This document shows positions 25,871 to 34,887 of a stretch of DNA of 64,000 bases, piece after piece. Position numbers and translations under genes: made by a program. The stretch is from the NCBI RefSeq assembly GCF_048323655.1, contig NZ_JBLUWW010000001.1:558001-622000 (forward strand), written 5' to 3'. This stretch comes from Salinimicrobium soli. Lineage in GTDB: Bacteria; Bacteroidota; Bacteroidia; Flavobacteriales; Flavobacteriaceae. The first letter of the stretch is position 1, and each line of letters starts with the position of its first letter. The notes below the pieces were generated by a model. That model was not told the DNA's origin. It worked only from the letters and a program-made list of their open reading frames with translations, and made no database searches.

Positions 25871-27003
25871 GCTTCCAGACTTTTATTCTGAATAGGAAAT
25901 ATCTTTTCATCGGGTATGTCCAATTCCTGCAGGATCATCTCAAGGACATTCACCCGGTGGGCACAGGTGTGTTTTTTTAGAATGGTATTCCTTCCGTTTT
26001 GGGACAGACTCTGTGCCAGATGAGGACTTTTAAGAACTTCGGCTATTCTGTAACCCATGTCATTTCCGTTTGAAGCTACCAGGTAGTCCTCACCGGGAGA
26101 GAACAGGTGTTCGGCATCATTCCAGGGGGAACAGATCAACGGAATTCCGCAGGACATAGCTTCAAAAGGCCGGATAGTAGGGATCCCCGGCAACATTTGA
26201 ACATACGGCCGTCGCGGCACGTGTATGGTCACTTTATACTTTGCAAAAACTTCGGGCACTTTGTAATTGGGTAGCCAGCCGCCATATTCGATCCCGGCCT
26301 CGGCCAATGCTTTTTTGGCTTCGTCAGGATAACGCACGCCGTATACCTTTGCTTTTATTCCCAGTTCTTTCACCGGTTCAATGAGAAATTCCATTAATTC
26401 CTCGGTTCGCTCATTATCTCCCCAGTTACCGATCCAAACCAGATCACCTTCTTTTTCAGTATCGGGGTGTGGCTTGAAAAGGTCGGCATCGGCTGCTTCA
26501 TGCCAGGTCCACACGTTTTCTATCCAGCCTTTTTCGAGGTAGATCTTCTTAATGACATCTCCAAAGACCAGGGCGCCATCAAAATTTGATAGATCGAACT
26601 TAGCCATACTCTGTTCATCAGAAACTGCACGATGATGAGTATCGTGAAAGAGCAATTTGTAATGAAAATTATCTTTTTGGTCTCCCAGTTGCTGGATCAA
26701 AAAAGAATCGTTCCATTCATGCGCGATTACCAGGTCCGCCTTTCCCAAAATATTTTCGTAATTCAGCTTTTTTTCGGGGTTGTAGAACTGGGAATTCAGG
26801 GTAGGATAATACTGCCGAAATTCATCAATTTTCTCCGCACCATAGTCCTTTATCAGGTTCTTCAAACTCCAGCCGCCTTCGGGTTCATACACGTCCACAT
26901 TGTGCCCACGTTTTTGAAGCTCCTTAATAATTCCCCTTAAAAAATGTGCATTCCCATGGTTCCAGTCAGAATAGAGGGAATGATAAAACATCACGATCTT
27001 CAT
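25867..27003 (-). CDS. CgeB-like glycosyltransferase (copy C)
   Basis: The 378-residue GT-B protein begins KIVMFYHSLYSDWNHGNAHF and keeps the donor-site block TIRPFEAMSCGIPLICSPW and FSPGEDYLVASNG. The middle region contains HDTHHRAVSDEQSM, not seen in copies A and B, so it probably uses a different acceptor or donor (inference). It overlaps both neighbours by 4 bases. Confidence 0.82.
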   Translation of the reverse strand: MKIVMFYHSLYSDWNHGNAHFLRGIIKELQKRGHNVDVYEPEGGWSLKNLIKDYGAEKIDEFRQYYPTLNSQFYNPEKKLNYENILGKADLVIAHEWNDSFLIQQLGDQKDNFHYKLLFHDTHHRAVSDEQSMAKFDLSNFDGALVFGDVIKKIYLEKGWIENVWTWHEAADADLFKPHPDTEKEGDLVWIGNWGDNERTEELMEFLIEPVKELGIKAKVYGVRYPDEAKKALAEAGIEYGGWLPNYKVPEVFAKYKVTIHVPRRPYVQMLPGIPTIRPFEAMSCGIPLICSPWNDAEHLFSPGEDYLVASNGNDMGYRIAEVLKSPHLAQSLSQNGRNTILKKHTCAHRVNVLEMILQELDIPDEKIFPIQNKSLEA

Positions 27004-28118
27004 ACACTCACTGCTTTGGGTTCCTTTTTGATTATTTGACTATACAGCTGATAATAGCCTTTCCCCATTTTTTCTGCGGAAAATTGCTGCGCTCTTGATC
27101 TTGCTTTTTCTGAAAGTTCCCGGATGAACTGTTCATTGCCGAGTAAACGAAGTATGGTCTTTTCAGCTTCAGCCCTGTCCTGAGGATCAAAGAAAAGAGC
27201 GGCATCATGCCATAGTTCTTTTAAGGTATCAATGTCGCTCAAGACCAGTGCGCATCCATTGGCCGCTGCTTCCAGGATTGCCAAACCAAAAGGTTCATAA
27301 CGGGTTGGGCTCACAAAGATCCTGGCGCGTTGCATCCAGCGCTGAGCTTTTTCATTGGATAATTTCCCCAGCATTTTGATGTTCTCGAACTTGCATTCTT
27401 TTCCGGTGTCAGGATTTATGGGATCTCCGGCGACGTAAACCGGCCATGGCAATTTTTCGGCGAAAGCCGAAAGCAGCTTCAGATTCTTGGCCTCATCCCA
27501 CATTCTGCCCATGCAAAGGATAATATCTTCTTTTGGTACTTCTTCCGAAGAAAAAGTATTACGACCATTATAGATCACTTTTGAATCTGAAGAAAAATGA
27601 TGTGTATCCCTGGCTTTTACAAGAATAGCTTTGGTTGGACTCACTACGACATCTGAAGCTTCCAAGGATTCCTGCACGGTTTTGGTGTAATGATCCCACT
27701 CATGAGGGGCTTCTTTCCCTTTAACAGCCTGCCACCAGGTTTGCACGCACGAATGGAAGACGGTGATCACGGGAGCCTTCCAGCTCTCTTCCACATGAGC
27801 GTAATTGTTGAAGTGAACAATATCAGGTTCTATGGTGTGGTAGATGCTATTGATCCATTTGCGGGATTGCTCCACGTCTTCCCACGGATCTGTCATCCAT
27901 TCCAGTTTGTAATCACTCTTGTAGAGCAGCACGTTTGGCATTTTCTCCACCTCAACCTGCTGTGCAGGTGAAGGCCAGGCACCCATTGCTGCCAAATGAA
28001 TTTGAACTCCGTATTTTTCAAGAGCTCTGCAGAGTTCCAGGGAATAAACCCACACTCCTCCTACCGTATCGGTAGTCATTAATATTTTCAGTTTTTTATC
28101 TTCCATAGATTCGGTCAA
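27000..28118 (-). CDS. Glycosyltransferase family 4
   Basis: The 372-residue protein shows GT4 features: an N-terminal acceptor domain with DTVGGVWVYSLELCRALEKYG, a central ILCMGRMWDEAKNLKLLSAF, and the donor-binding EPFGLAILEAAANGCALVLS with the EX7E pattern (about 285-300). Retaining GT4 enzymes use NDP-sugars. No membrane segment is seen. The start may be the ATG at 28106 (MEDKKLK) rather than 28118; the upstream Gfo/Idh gene overlaps it by 23 or 11 bases accordingly. Confidence 0.9.
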   Translation of the reverse strand: MTESMEDKKLKILMTTDTVGGVWVYSLELCRALEKYGVQIHLAAMGAWPSPAQQVEVEKMPNVLLYKSDYKLEWMTDPWEDVEQSRKWINSIYHTIEPDIVHFNNYAHVEESWKAPVITVFHSCVQTWWQAVKGKEAPHEWDHYTKTVQESLEASDVVVSPTKAILVKARDTHHFSSDSKVIYNGRNTFSSEEVPKEDIILCMGRMWDEAKNLKLLSAFAEKLPWPVYVAGDPINPDTGKECKFENIKMLGKLSNEKAQRWMQRARIFVSPTRYEPFGLAILEAAANGCALVLSDIDTLKELWHDAALFFDPQDRAEAEKTILRLLGNEQFIRELSEKARSRAQQFSAEKMGKGYYQLYSQIIKKEPKAVSV

Positions 28119-29109
28119 TTACTTCAGCGGTTTGTATAAGTTCTTCTGCGGTTGCAGGATCAAATTTGTTGTTCTGTAAAAGGTTTTCTACCCATACCAC
28201 TCCTGCGCGGCCGCTCCATTCGTCCGGCGGGGTCACCAGGGTCTCAGTCTGTGTGCCGTGATATTTTTCGGCTGTAAAATCATAGAAAGAGCCGTTGACA
28301 TTTTTAAAAGAGGCGCCTCCCCTGGTGCCGTAGAATTTCGCCTCTATTACCGCATCTTTTCCTGCGGAAACATGCCAGGAGCATTCAAGGTTGATTACCT
28401 GGTCTTTTTCTGAAGTCATTGCCACACTCGCAAAATCTTCCACGTGTTCCTCAAAAGAATCCATTTTCTGACCTTTATGGAATAAGTGGCTCCTCACTTC
28501 TTTGATCTTCGGAAAGTTTAGCGTCCAAAGCGCCATATCTACCAGGTGAATTCCCAGGTCCATCACACAACCACCACCCGATCTTTTGATGTCATAAAAC
28601 CATTCTTTATCTGGGCCGTAGGCGTTGTGAAATACCAGGTCTACAGCGTAAATGTCTCCTATCTCTCCGTTTTTGATGAGATCAAAAATGGCTTTAAATG
28701 CTTTGGTATAGCGGTAGGAAAGATCGACTGCCAGAAATTTATCAGCTTTTTTTGAAGCTGCCACTACCTTGCGTACCTCTTCAGAATTTCTGCCCAGAGG
28801 TTTTTGGCAGAAAACTGCTTTTCCGGAATTCAGGGCCTCGATACTCTGCTGCGCATGCATGGCACTGGGAGTGGCAATAACGATCCCGTCAAGATTGGGA
28901 TCAGAGATAAGCTCTTTTGAAGAGTCTTTAAAAATGGCATTTTTGGCTGCTTTTTTAGCTTCTTCTGCATTTTCAGCGTCGGGCTCTACAATGGCACCGG
29001 CGGTTGCCGAAGTATTGTTTAAAATAGCTTCCATGCGGTTACGGCCAATCCAGCCTACACCCAGGAAACCGAGGTTCAATTCTTTTTTAGTTGGTGGTGT
29101 TTCGATCAT
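28096..29109 (-). CDS. Gfo/Idh/MocA family oxidoreductase
   Basis: The 337-residue NAD(P)-dependent enzyme has the Rossmann motif LGFLGVGWIGRNRME (about 13-27), the catalytic-lysine motif FCQKPLGRN (EKP-type, about 96-104) and GGCVMDLGIHLVDMALW (about 184-200). Members oxidise or reduce sugars, inositols or sugar nucleotides. In this operon it may make a keto- or deoxysugar precursor, which is inference. It starts 7 bases after the ADH-like gene stop. Confidence 0.9.
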   Translation of the reverse strand: MIETPPTKKELNLGFLGVGWIGRNRMEAILNNTSATAGAIVEPDAENAEEAKKAAKNAIFKDSSKELISDPNLDGIVIATPSAMHAQQSIEALNSGKAVFCQKPLGRNSEEVRKVVAASKKADKFLAVDLSYRYTKAFKAIFDLIKNGEIGDIYAVDLVFHNAYGPDKEWFYDIKRSGGGCVMDLGIHLVDMALWTLNFPKIKEVRSHLFHKGQKMDSFEEHVEDFASVAMTSEKDQVINLECSWHVSAGKDAVIEAKFYGTRGGASFKNVNGSFYDFTAEKYHGTQTETLVTPPDEWSGRAGVVWVENLLQNNKFDPATAEELIQTAEVIDRIYGR

Positions 29110-29116
29110 TCTTTGG

Positions 29117-30130
29117 TTAGTTGATTGTAATTAATGCTTTAACAAAGCCGTCCGGCCGATTGGTCAAATGTTCATAGGCTTGTTCCATTTCTTCAAGAGT
29201 GAAGCTATGAGTGAATAACCAGAACGGATCCATTTTTCCCGTTTTTACTGCTTCAATGGCGGCCTCAATTCCTTCGATGTATTTCTGAGGATCTCTTTCG
29301 TGTGCACTTATCATATCAATTCCCCTCCAGTTTAGTAACTGCACATTCAGGCTGCGCATACCATCCTGATGAAATCCGGCGACGATCAATTTTCCCCGCT
29401 CAGCCGTCAATTCAATTGAAAGGTTCAGTGGCCATTCCTTTCCGGTACCTTCTATCACCCGTTCACAGAAGTTGCCATTCGTAAGTTCCTTTACCTTTTC
29501 AATGATCTTATAATGATCATCCATTTTTACCAGGTGATCTGCACCAGCTTTTTTAGCGGTTTCGAGTGAAAAATCCCTTCGGGAGACGGCGATAACTTCG
29601 GCCCCTTCAGATTTTGCGAGTTGCACGAGCAGACTTCCTAAAAATCCGCTGCCCACGATAGCCACTTTCTGCCCTTTTTGGATGTCACTCCTTTTGAAAA
29701 TATTCATTGCGCATCCCAATGGCTCCCCGGGAAAAGGTTTGTTGTTGAGGAACTCCGGAAGCTTAACTACGCTTTCGGCACTTGCAATATCATGACTTGC
29801 ATACGCATGGTAGCTAAGCGCCGTAACGCGGTCGCCTTTTCTCAAATTCTCAACTTCATCGCCGACAGCGTCTATCACGCCCCAGCCTTCATGCCCGGGT
29901 TCGCCCGGAGAGACAGGATAGTTGAACCAGTCTCTACCTTCCCACATAGGAATATTGGAAGCGCACACTCCCGAACCTTCGAGCTTAATACGGACCTCAC
30001 CCAAACCGGGTTCCGGAATTTGAAGTTCTTTTAAAATGACCTTTTTGGGACTTTCTAATACAGCAGCCATATAATTCGCGTCTGCTTTGTTTGGCGATTG
30101 TACTTCCTCGAGGGTCTTAGGTGAACTCAT
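29117..30130 (-). CDS. Medium-chain (zinc-type) alcohol dehydrogenase family protein
   Basis: The 337-residue protein has a GroES-like N-terminal half (VRIKLEGSGVCASNIPMWEG, then GHEGWGVIDAVGDEVENLRKGD) and a Rossmann half (VAIVGSGFLGSLLVQLAKSE). The catalytic zinc ligands Cys (GVCASN) and His-Glu (GHEGWG) are present, but the four-Cys structural zinc lobe is missing, as in sorbitol- or threonine-type short members. Substrate unknown; the context suggests a sugar. It overlaps the fusion gene stop by 4 bases. Confidence 0.88.
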   Translation of the reverse strand: MSSPKTLEEVQSPNKADANYMAAVLESPKKVILKELQIPEPGLGEVRIKLEGSGVCASNIPMWEGRDWFNYPVSPGEPGHEGWGVIDAVGDEVENLRKGDRVTALSYHAYASHDIASAESVVKLPEFLNNKPFPGEPLGCAMNIFKRSDIQKGQKVAIVGSGFLGSLLVQLAKSEGAEVIAVSRRDFSLETAKKAGADHLVKMDDHYKIIEKVKELTNGNFCERVIEGTGKEWPLNLSIELTAERGKLIVAGFHQDGMRSLNVQLLNWRGIDMISAHERDPQKYIEGIEAAIEAVKTGKMDPFWLFTHSFTLEEMEQAYEHLTNRPDGFVKALITIN

Positions 30131-32151
30131 ATTGCTATAGCTTTTGAAGATTTAATATTCGCCGGCAATTCAATGTTGCGGTTTTCGCAGAGCCATCTTA
30201 AAAGGTTCTCTACTCCTTCATCTACTGAGAATTTCGGTTCCCATCCTGTTGCTTCTTTAAATTTTGAGGTGTTAGAAACATAGTAGAATTGATCTCCCGT
30301 GCGCCAGTCTTTAAAACTTACCTCAACTTCTTTATCGGCTTTTTCTTTTATAAGCTTAAGGATCTCCAGTAAACTCACCGTGTTGTCCGGACCACCACCT
30401 ATGTTGAAAACCTCGCCAGCAACCCTGTCGATATTTTCATGGGCGAGCATAAAGGCGTCTATTAGATCCTGTACGTAGAGTATGTCGCGTACCTGTTTTC
30501 CATTTCCGTAGATCGTGATGGGCTTATCTTGGAGGGCGCTAATGAGGAAATGTGCTACCCAACCCTGATCTTCGTTTCCAAACTGGTGTGGGCCGTAGAT
30601 ACAACTCATCCTAAAGACACAGGTCTTGAGGCCATACGTTCTGGAATAATCGAGAATATATTGTTCGGCAGCACCTTTTGAACACCCATAGGGACTGTGG
30701 AAATCCAGCGGTATTTTTTCATTGATGCCATATTTTTTCATTTTTCGGTCTGCCGGATAAAAGCGGTTTTCGTTTTCCTGCATTTTTACCTCCTGAAGGT
30801 TTCCATAAACCTTATTGGTGGAGGTAAAGAGCAGGGGCGGCTGGTGATCTAACTTCCGGATCGCCTCCAGAAGATGAAAAGTGCCACTCAGGTTTACATC
30901 GAAATCATGCACCGGATTTTCAACCGAAGAAGTTACGGCGACCTGGGCGCAAAGGTGGAAGACTGCCGAAGCATGTTTGACGCATTGTTGCAGGATTCGG
31001 GTTTCATTGATATTGGAGATCTGGATGATCAATTTCTCCCCATATTCGCTTTGGAGCCATTTTAAGTTCTCTTCCACGCCATCACGAAAAAGACTGTCGA
31101 AGATCATCACTCTTTTCCCTTCGCTGAGGAAACGGGAAGCCAGATTAGTGCCAATAAAACCGGCACCGCCGGTGATCAGTATGTATTTTTCTTTTTCTTC
31201 TATTCTGTAGCGTTTTTCAATATAAGAATGGCTTCCAATGTTTTCAATTCCTTCCTTCTGAAGTAATTTGTATAGCAGTTTTCTGGTGCCATCTACTTTC
31301 TTCATTCCGAAGAAATATTCCCGCTCATCAAGATGGAAACCACCTACAGTAGCATTCTTTGGATTGAGGTCATTCAGGGAATACCAGTAGATACGATCGG
31401 CATCGGCTTTTAAGACATTCACAAACTCCTGATATTGTTTTACCTCGTCATTCTGCCAGGTAGAGAATCCGGCTTCAGAGATCCAGATCTCCTTTTCATA
31501 ACCTGCTTTTTCAAGAGTTTCTCTTACGGCACTGATGTTTACATCCCATCCTTTCCATTGCTGATCGAAAACATGGGGAAAACCATGGAGACCAACAGCA
31601 TCAATTTTTTCAAGTAAACCATGCTCGATCATCATTTGTAACCAATTTGGATCGATTGGGCTCATACCTCCCAAAAGGGTCTTTTTCCCGTTCTGTTTAG
31701 CCCAATGTGCGGCCATTCCTATCATGGTAGAGAATTTGTTCCAGGAATAGTCAAGGGTATAATCGTATTCGATCTTGTTGTTCGGTTCGTTCCACAGCTC
31801 AACCCATTCGAAGTACCGGCCGTATTTTTTGATCATGATGTCGAGGAAATCTGCAAACGCCTTCAGGTCTTTGGGTGGAGCTGAGGTTTTTTCCATTTCA
31901 CCTATGGAGGGCGGAGTGTATAAAAAGCAGGGCAGGATCTCCACATGTTGACTTAGTTCTTCAAAAAGCCAGTCATACCATTCTTCAGTTCCGTCAACAT
32001 ACCAATCAGCCCACGAAATTCCAGTCCTTAGGTGCTTTACACCTATCTTTTTAAGGTCGGCAATGGTATTTCGCACCTCTTCATATTCTCCGGGCCTGAA
32101 CCATTCCAGTATTCCAATTGTTGCTGAAGTTATATTTTTTGATAATTCCAT
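30127..32151 (-). CDS. Fusion: clan-A glycoside hydrolase domain + NAD-dependent sugar epimerase
   Basis: The 674-residue protein joins two enzymes. Residues 1-300 are a TIM-barrel glycosidase with acid/base Glu122 in ELWNEPN and nucleophile Glu226 in WISEAGFST, the clan GH-A pattern (GH5/GH39-like). Residues 325-655 are an extended SDR epimerase with ITGGAGFIGTNL (326-337) and the YxxxK pair Tyr488/Lys492 in SPYGCSKGAAEQ, resembling paratose or UDP-sugar epimerases. There is no signal peptide, so the hydrolase would act in the cytosol. The frame is continuous, with no sign of a frameshift or missed stop. Confidence 0.88.
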   Translation of the reverse strand: MELSKNITSATIGILEWFRPGEYEEVRNTIADLKKIGVKHLRTGISWADWYVDGTEEWYDWLFEELSQHVEILPCFLYTPPSIGEMEKTSAPPKDLKAFADFLDIMIKKYGRYFEWVELWNEPNNKIEYDYTLDYSWNKFSTMIGMAAHWAKQNGKKTLLGGMSPIDPNWLQMMIEHGLLEKIDAVGLHGFPHVFDQQWKGWDVNISAVRETLEKAGYEKEIWISEAGFSTWQNDEVKQYQEFVNVLKADADRIYWYSLNDLNPKNATVGGFHLDEREYFFGMKKVDGTRKLLYKLLQKEGIENIGSHSYIEKRYRIEEKEKYILITGGAGFIGTNLASRFLSEGKRVMIFDSLFRDGVEENLKWLQSEYGEKLIIQISNINETRILQQCVKHASAVFHLCAQVAVTSSVENPVHDFDVNLSGTFHLLEAIRKLDHQPPLLFTSTNKVYGNLQEVKMQENENRFYPADRKMKKYGINEKIPLDFHSPYGCSKGAAEQYILDYSRTYGLKTCVFRMSCIYGPHQFGNEDQGWVAHFLISALQDKPITIYGNGKQVRDILYVQDLIDAFMLAHENIDRVAGEVFNIGGGPDNTVSLLEILKLIKEKADKEVEVSFKDWRTGDQFYYVSNTSKFKEATGWEPKFSVDEGVENLLRWLCENRNIELPANIKSSKAIAI

Positions 32152-32162
32152 GCTTTTTTAGT

Positions 32163-33281
32163 TTAGACGGTTAATCCTCTTGACGAAAGTTCCTCACTTG
32201 CTTTGTCTACACTATCTGTAGCGATCTGCGTTTTCAGCCATTCAGCCAGTTCATGTAATCCTTCTTTAAAGTCTACCTCCGGCTCGAATCCTAATATTTC
32301 TTTCGCTCTGGCCCTGTCGGCGGAACAATGTCTAATGTCTCCCACGCGGTATTTGCCTGTGATCTCAGGTTTGATATGCGCCTTGCCCATAACCTCGGCA
32401 AGTTTGTGAGCGATCTCTTCAATAGTATACCTGTTGCCACTGCCAATGTTGAATACTTTGCCGTCAGCATCAGGAGTTTCCATAGCTAGCCGGCAGGCAC
32501 GGGCTACATCTTTTACGTGTATGAAATCCCTTTTTTGTTTTCCGTCTTCAAAAATTAGCGGCGGATTATTGTTAAGCAGGCGGCTGGCAAAAATGGCAAG
32601 CACCCCGGTGTAGGGATTGGAGAGTGCCTGACGGGTTCCATAAACATTGAAGAACCTAAGTGCGGTGGTTGGAATATTGTATGCTTTCCCGCTGATCAAA
32701 CTCAACCTTTCCTGGTCGTATTTTGAAAGAGCATACACGGAGGATAAATTCGGCTTTTTTGTTTCTGAAGTAGGTGCGGGTTCCAATATTTCTCCATTGT
32801 CATCATACATTTCCCAGTTTCCCTTTTTAAGGTCGGATAATTTTCGTTCGCATTCCACGTGTTGGTTTCCCCGGCTGTCGAGATAAAGTCCTTCGCCATA
32901 AATGCTCATGCTTGAGGCCACCACCAGCTTTTCCACCGGTTTTTCCATAAGGGCCTCCATAAGAACGGCAGTACCTACGTTATTGACCTCGGTGTAATCT
33001 TTAATCTGGTACATACTTTGGCCAACTCCCACCATGGCGGCCAGGTGAAATACCGCATCAATATCTTGCAATGCCTTATCAACCGCCTTGCGATCTCTCA
33101 CGTCACCTATTTGTAGTTCTACTTGCTTGTTGAGGTACTCAGGTCTCTTCACCTTTGGCCCGTGCACCTGTTCAGACAGGTTGTCCAGGGCACGTACCTG
33201 GTGACCTTTTTCGATTAGTTCGTCGGCGAGATGGGAGCCAATGAATCCTGCGCCTCCTGTGATTAACACTTTCTTCTGCAT
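32163..33281 (-). CDS. NAD-dependent nucleotide-sugar epimerase/dehydratase
   Basis: The 372-residue extended SDR has the NAD motif ITGGAGFIGSHLADEL (7-22), VFHLAAMVGVGQSMY, and the catalytic YALSKYDQERLS (YxxxK). FNVYGTRQALSNPYTGVLAIF and RDFIHVKDVARACRLAM are typical of UDP-glucose/galactose-type epimerases. An insertion of about 30 residues before the Tyr motif (SDLKKGNWEMYDDNGEILEP) is unlike GalE. It probably supplies an NDP-sugar to the operon's glycosyltransferases. Confidence 0.9.
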   Translation of the reverse strand: MQKKVLITGGAGFIGSHLADELIEKGHQVRALDNLSEQVHGPKVKRPEYLNKQVELQIGDVRDRKAVDKALQDIDAVFHLAAMVGVGQSMYQIKDYTEVNNVGTAVLMEALMEKPVEKLVVASSMSIYGEGLYLDSRGNQHVECERKLSDLKKGNWEMYDDNGEILEPAPTSETKKPNLSSVYALSKYDQERLSLISGKAYNIPTTALRFFNVYGTRQALSNPYTGVLAIFASRLLNNNPPLIFEDGKQKRDFIHVKDVARACRLAMETPDADGKVFNIGSGNRYTIEEIAHKLAEVMGKAHIKPEITGKYRVGDIRHCSADRARAKEILGFEPEVDFKEGLHELAEWLKTQIATDSVDKASEELSSRGLTV

Positions 33282-33303
33282 CTAAAATCTAATTTTTGGT
33301 TGG

Positions 33304-34008
33304 TTAAAAAGTTTGAAGATTTGGCCGCGTCACAATTTTATTAATACTTGTACCCGGCTTCTTCTTCAGGGCATAGAGTACATCTTCTGCGATCTCTTCG
33401 GCAGATATAGCACCCATACCCATGTCCTCTACATTGTTGTTTCCTGAGATCTGATTCTCAAAAAAATCTGTTTTAACTATTCCCGGACTTACGACCGTGA
33501 CATTAAGGTGGGGGATTGTTTCAAGCCGAAGGGTCTCGGCTATGACTTCCAGCGCAGTTTTCGAGGCTGAATAGATGCCTCCATAAGGGTGAGGCTGGTT
33601 GGCAGAGACAGAGGAGATAAAGATCACATTCCCGCTTTTTCGCTCCAACATTCCAGGAGTGAAAGCTCTGATGCAGCGCAGTGGCCCCATCAGGTTTGTG
33701 TGGATGACCTGTTGCCATTTTTCAGGATCTCCTTCAGATAATTTCTCCTGTATTCCCTGGCCTGCATTCAGGATGAGGTAATCGGGAATACCATGATTTT
33801 TACTAACCCAGGAGTAAAGTGCTTCGATGTCTTTAGCGGAACTTACATCACACTTTTTAAAGATCAATTTGTCTTCGGCAGAGGGTTCGGTTTTGTCAGC
33901 AACGATAACTGTGACCCCGTTCTGCTGCAATTTATTAGCAACTGCACGGCCAATTCCGCTGCTTCCACCCGTAACTATCGCTAACCTGGAAGAACCATTA
34001 TTGATCAT
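33304..34008 (-). CDS. Short-chain dehydrogenase/reductase
   Basis: The 234-residue classical SDR has TGGSSGIGRAVANKL (about 13-27), LILNAGQG (NAG motif), the catalytic Ser in VIFISSVSANQP and YSASKTALEVIAETL (Tyr/Lys). The C-terminal part has the usual VSPGIVKTDFF. It is the first gene of the ten-gene operon, 22 bases ahead of the epimerase. The substrate is unknown; carbonyl reduction of a sugar or polyol is one option. Confidence 0.9.
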   Translation of the reverse strand: MINNGSSRLAIVTGGSSGIGRAVANKLQQNGVTVIVADKTEPSAEDKLIFKKCDVSSAKDIEALYSWVSKNHGIPDYLILNAGQGIQEKLSEGDPEKWQQVIHTNLMGPLRCIRAFTPGMLERKSGNVIFISSVSANQPHPYGGIYSASKTALEVIAETLRLETIPHLNVTVVSPGIVKTDFFENQISGNNNVEDMGMGAISAEEIAEDVLYALKKKPGTSINKIVTRPNLQTF

Positions 34009-34117
34009 AGAATTCCTGTGCTGATTTTTCTCTTTTCAGAGATGGTTAGTAAATTCTTGTTCCCTCTCGAAAACAAGAGGAAAAAAAACGGCCTTAAAGT
34101 TGTTTAGCCGCGCCTTT

Positions 34118-34125
34118 CAAAGATA
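34118..34125 (-). promoter_or_regulatory. -7 box of the ten-gene glyco operon
   Basis: On the minus strand this reads TATCTTTG, an exact TAnnTTTG match, identical to the trhO box. It would give a leader of about 100 bases before the SDR gene. The leader contains a small hairpin (CCTCT/AGAGG, about 34062-34079). No well-spaced TTG is visible. Otherwise the 34009-34293 gap shows no gene. Confidence 0.55.
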
Positions 34126-34293
34126 CAAGAGGAGGTTGTGAAATTGTATTAAAGCTAACCTAAATGATTCTTAATCAGCCTTATTTTACAGGTGCCTTCA
34201 GAGGATTTTACTTTTTCAGAAATGCCGTAAATAGGTTAGATTATTCAGTATATTTTCAACAGTGACGGCGGTTGATGAAGCTGCTGAAAAATA

Positions 34294-34318
34294 AAAGAGG
34301 AGCCGAAGACTCCTCTTT
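34294..34318 (-). terminator. Intrinsic terminator after the 34339-34839 gene
   Basis: AAAGAGGAG and CTCCTCTTT pair over 9 bp around a 7-base loop, and on the minus strand TTTTATTTTT follows. It closes the heme-side transcript and separates it from the glyco operon downstream. Confidence 0.85.
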
Positions 34319-34338
34319 AAGCAATTAATATTTTAAGA

Positions 34339-34815
34339 TTATTGTAAGCGGTCAGAAATTATACCGCGCCAGGTATTGGCCATTTGCAGTCGCATCTCTT
34401 TTTCAATGACCGAGTGCAACTCTTCTTTATAAAAAACAATAGTTTCTGAAGGGGCATTTTTTTGATCTAATACCAGGGTTACTTCCCGAATATCATCAAC
34501 TGCAGAAGAGACTTTATTCCCTTCATATTTTTTGCCGATCTCACAACGGGAAATATCCTTTAGATCAAGGACCCGGGTTATTTTTTTCTTTCCGAAGCTA
34601 ATGACCAGGAATTGATCCTTCTCTTCGTCAAGACCAAGAGAAAGATCTGGTAAAAAATCAAACCTGTTAAGGTTAAGTTCTTTTTTTGCAGCAACTTCAA
34701 AAATTGCTTTTTTACGGTGTTTTTCCTGGACAGATTGGTTTACCAAAAGGTAACCAATGGGGCCTATGAATACCAGGAGTAAGCCCAATCCCATTATGGT
34801 GGATGGTATATCCAT
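34339..34815 (-). CDS. Hypothetical single-pass membrane protein
   Basis: From MDIPSTIMG (158 residues) there is one transmembrane helix at about 7-26 (MGLGLLLVFIGPIGYLLV), followed by a cytosolic, charged domain with VISFGKKKITRVLDLKDISR and VTLVLDQKNAPSETIVFY, suggesting a beta-rich PH-like fold. I recognise no family. An ATG 8 codons upstream (34839) is also possible. It may be the last gene of the minus-strand heme transcript, 48 bases after the next small gene, and ends at a strong terminator. Confidence 0.7.
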   Translation of the reverse strand: MDIPSTIMGLGLLLVFIGPIGYLLVNQSVQEKHRKKAIFEVAAKKELNLNRFDFLPDLSLGLDEEKDQFLVISFGKKKITRVLDLKDISRCEIGKKYEGNKVSSAVDDIREVTLVLDQKNAPSETIVFYKEELHSVIEKEMRLQMANTWRGIISDRLQ

Positions 34816-34887
34816 GTGTTTTAAATTTAAATGTGACAATAGTTAATTCGCAAAGCGAAGGCTAAGAGGCCGCTAGGGGCCGGGCTG

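Noticed and set aside
22873..34008. Glyco operon considered as a capsule or O-antigen locus
   Set aside because: No flippase, polymerase, export protein, initiating phosphoglycosyltransferase or ligase is present in or next to it.
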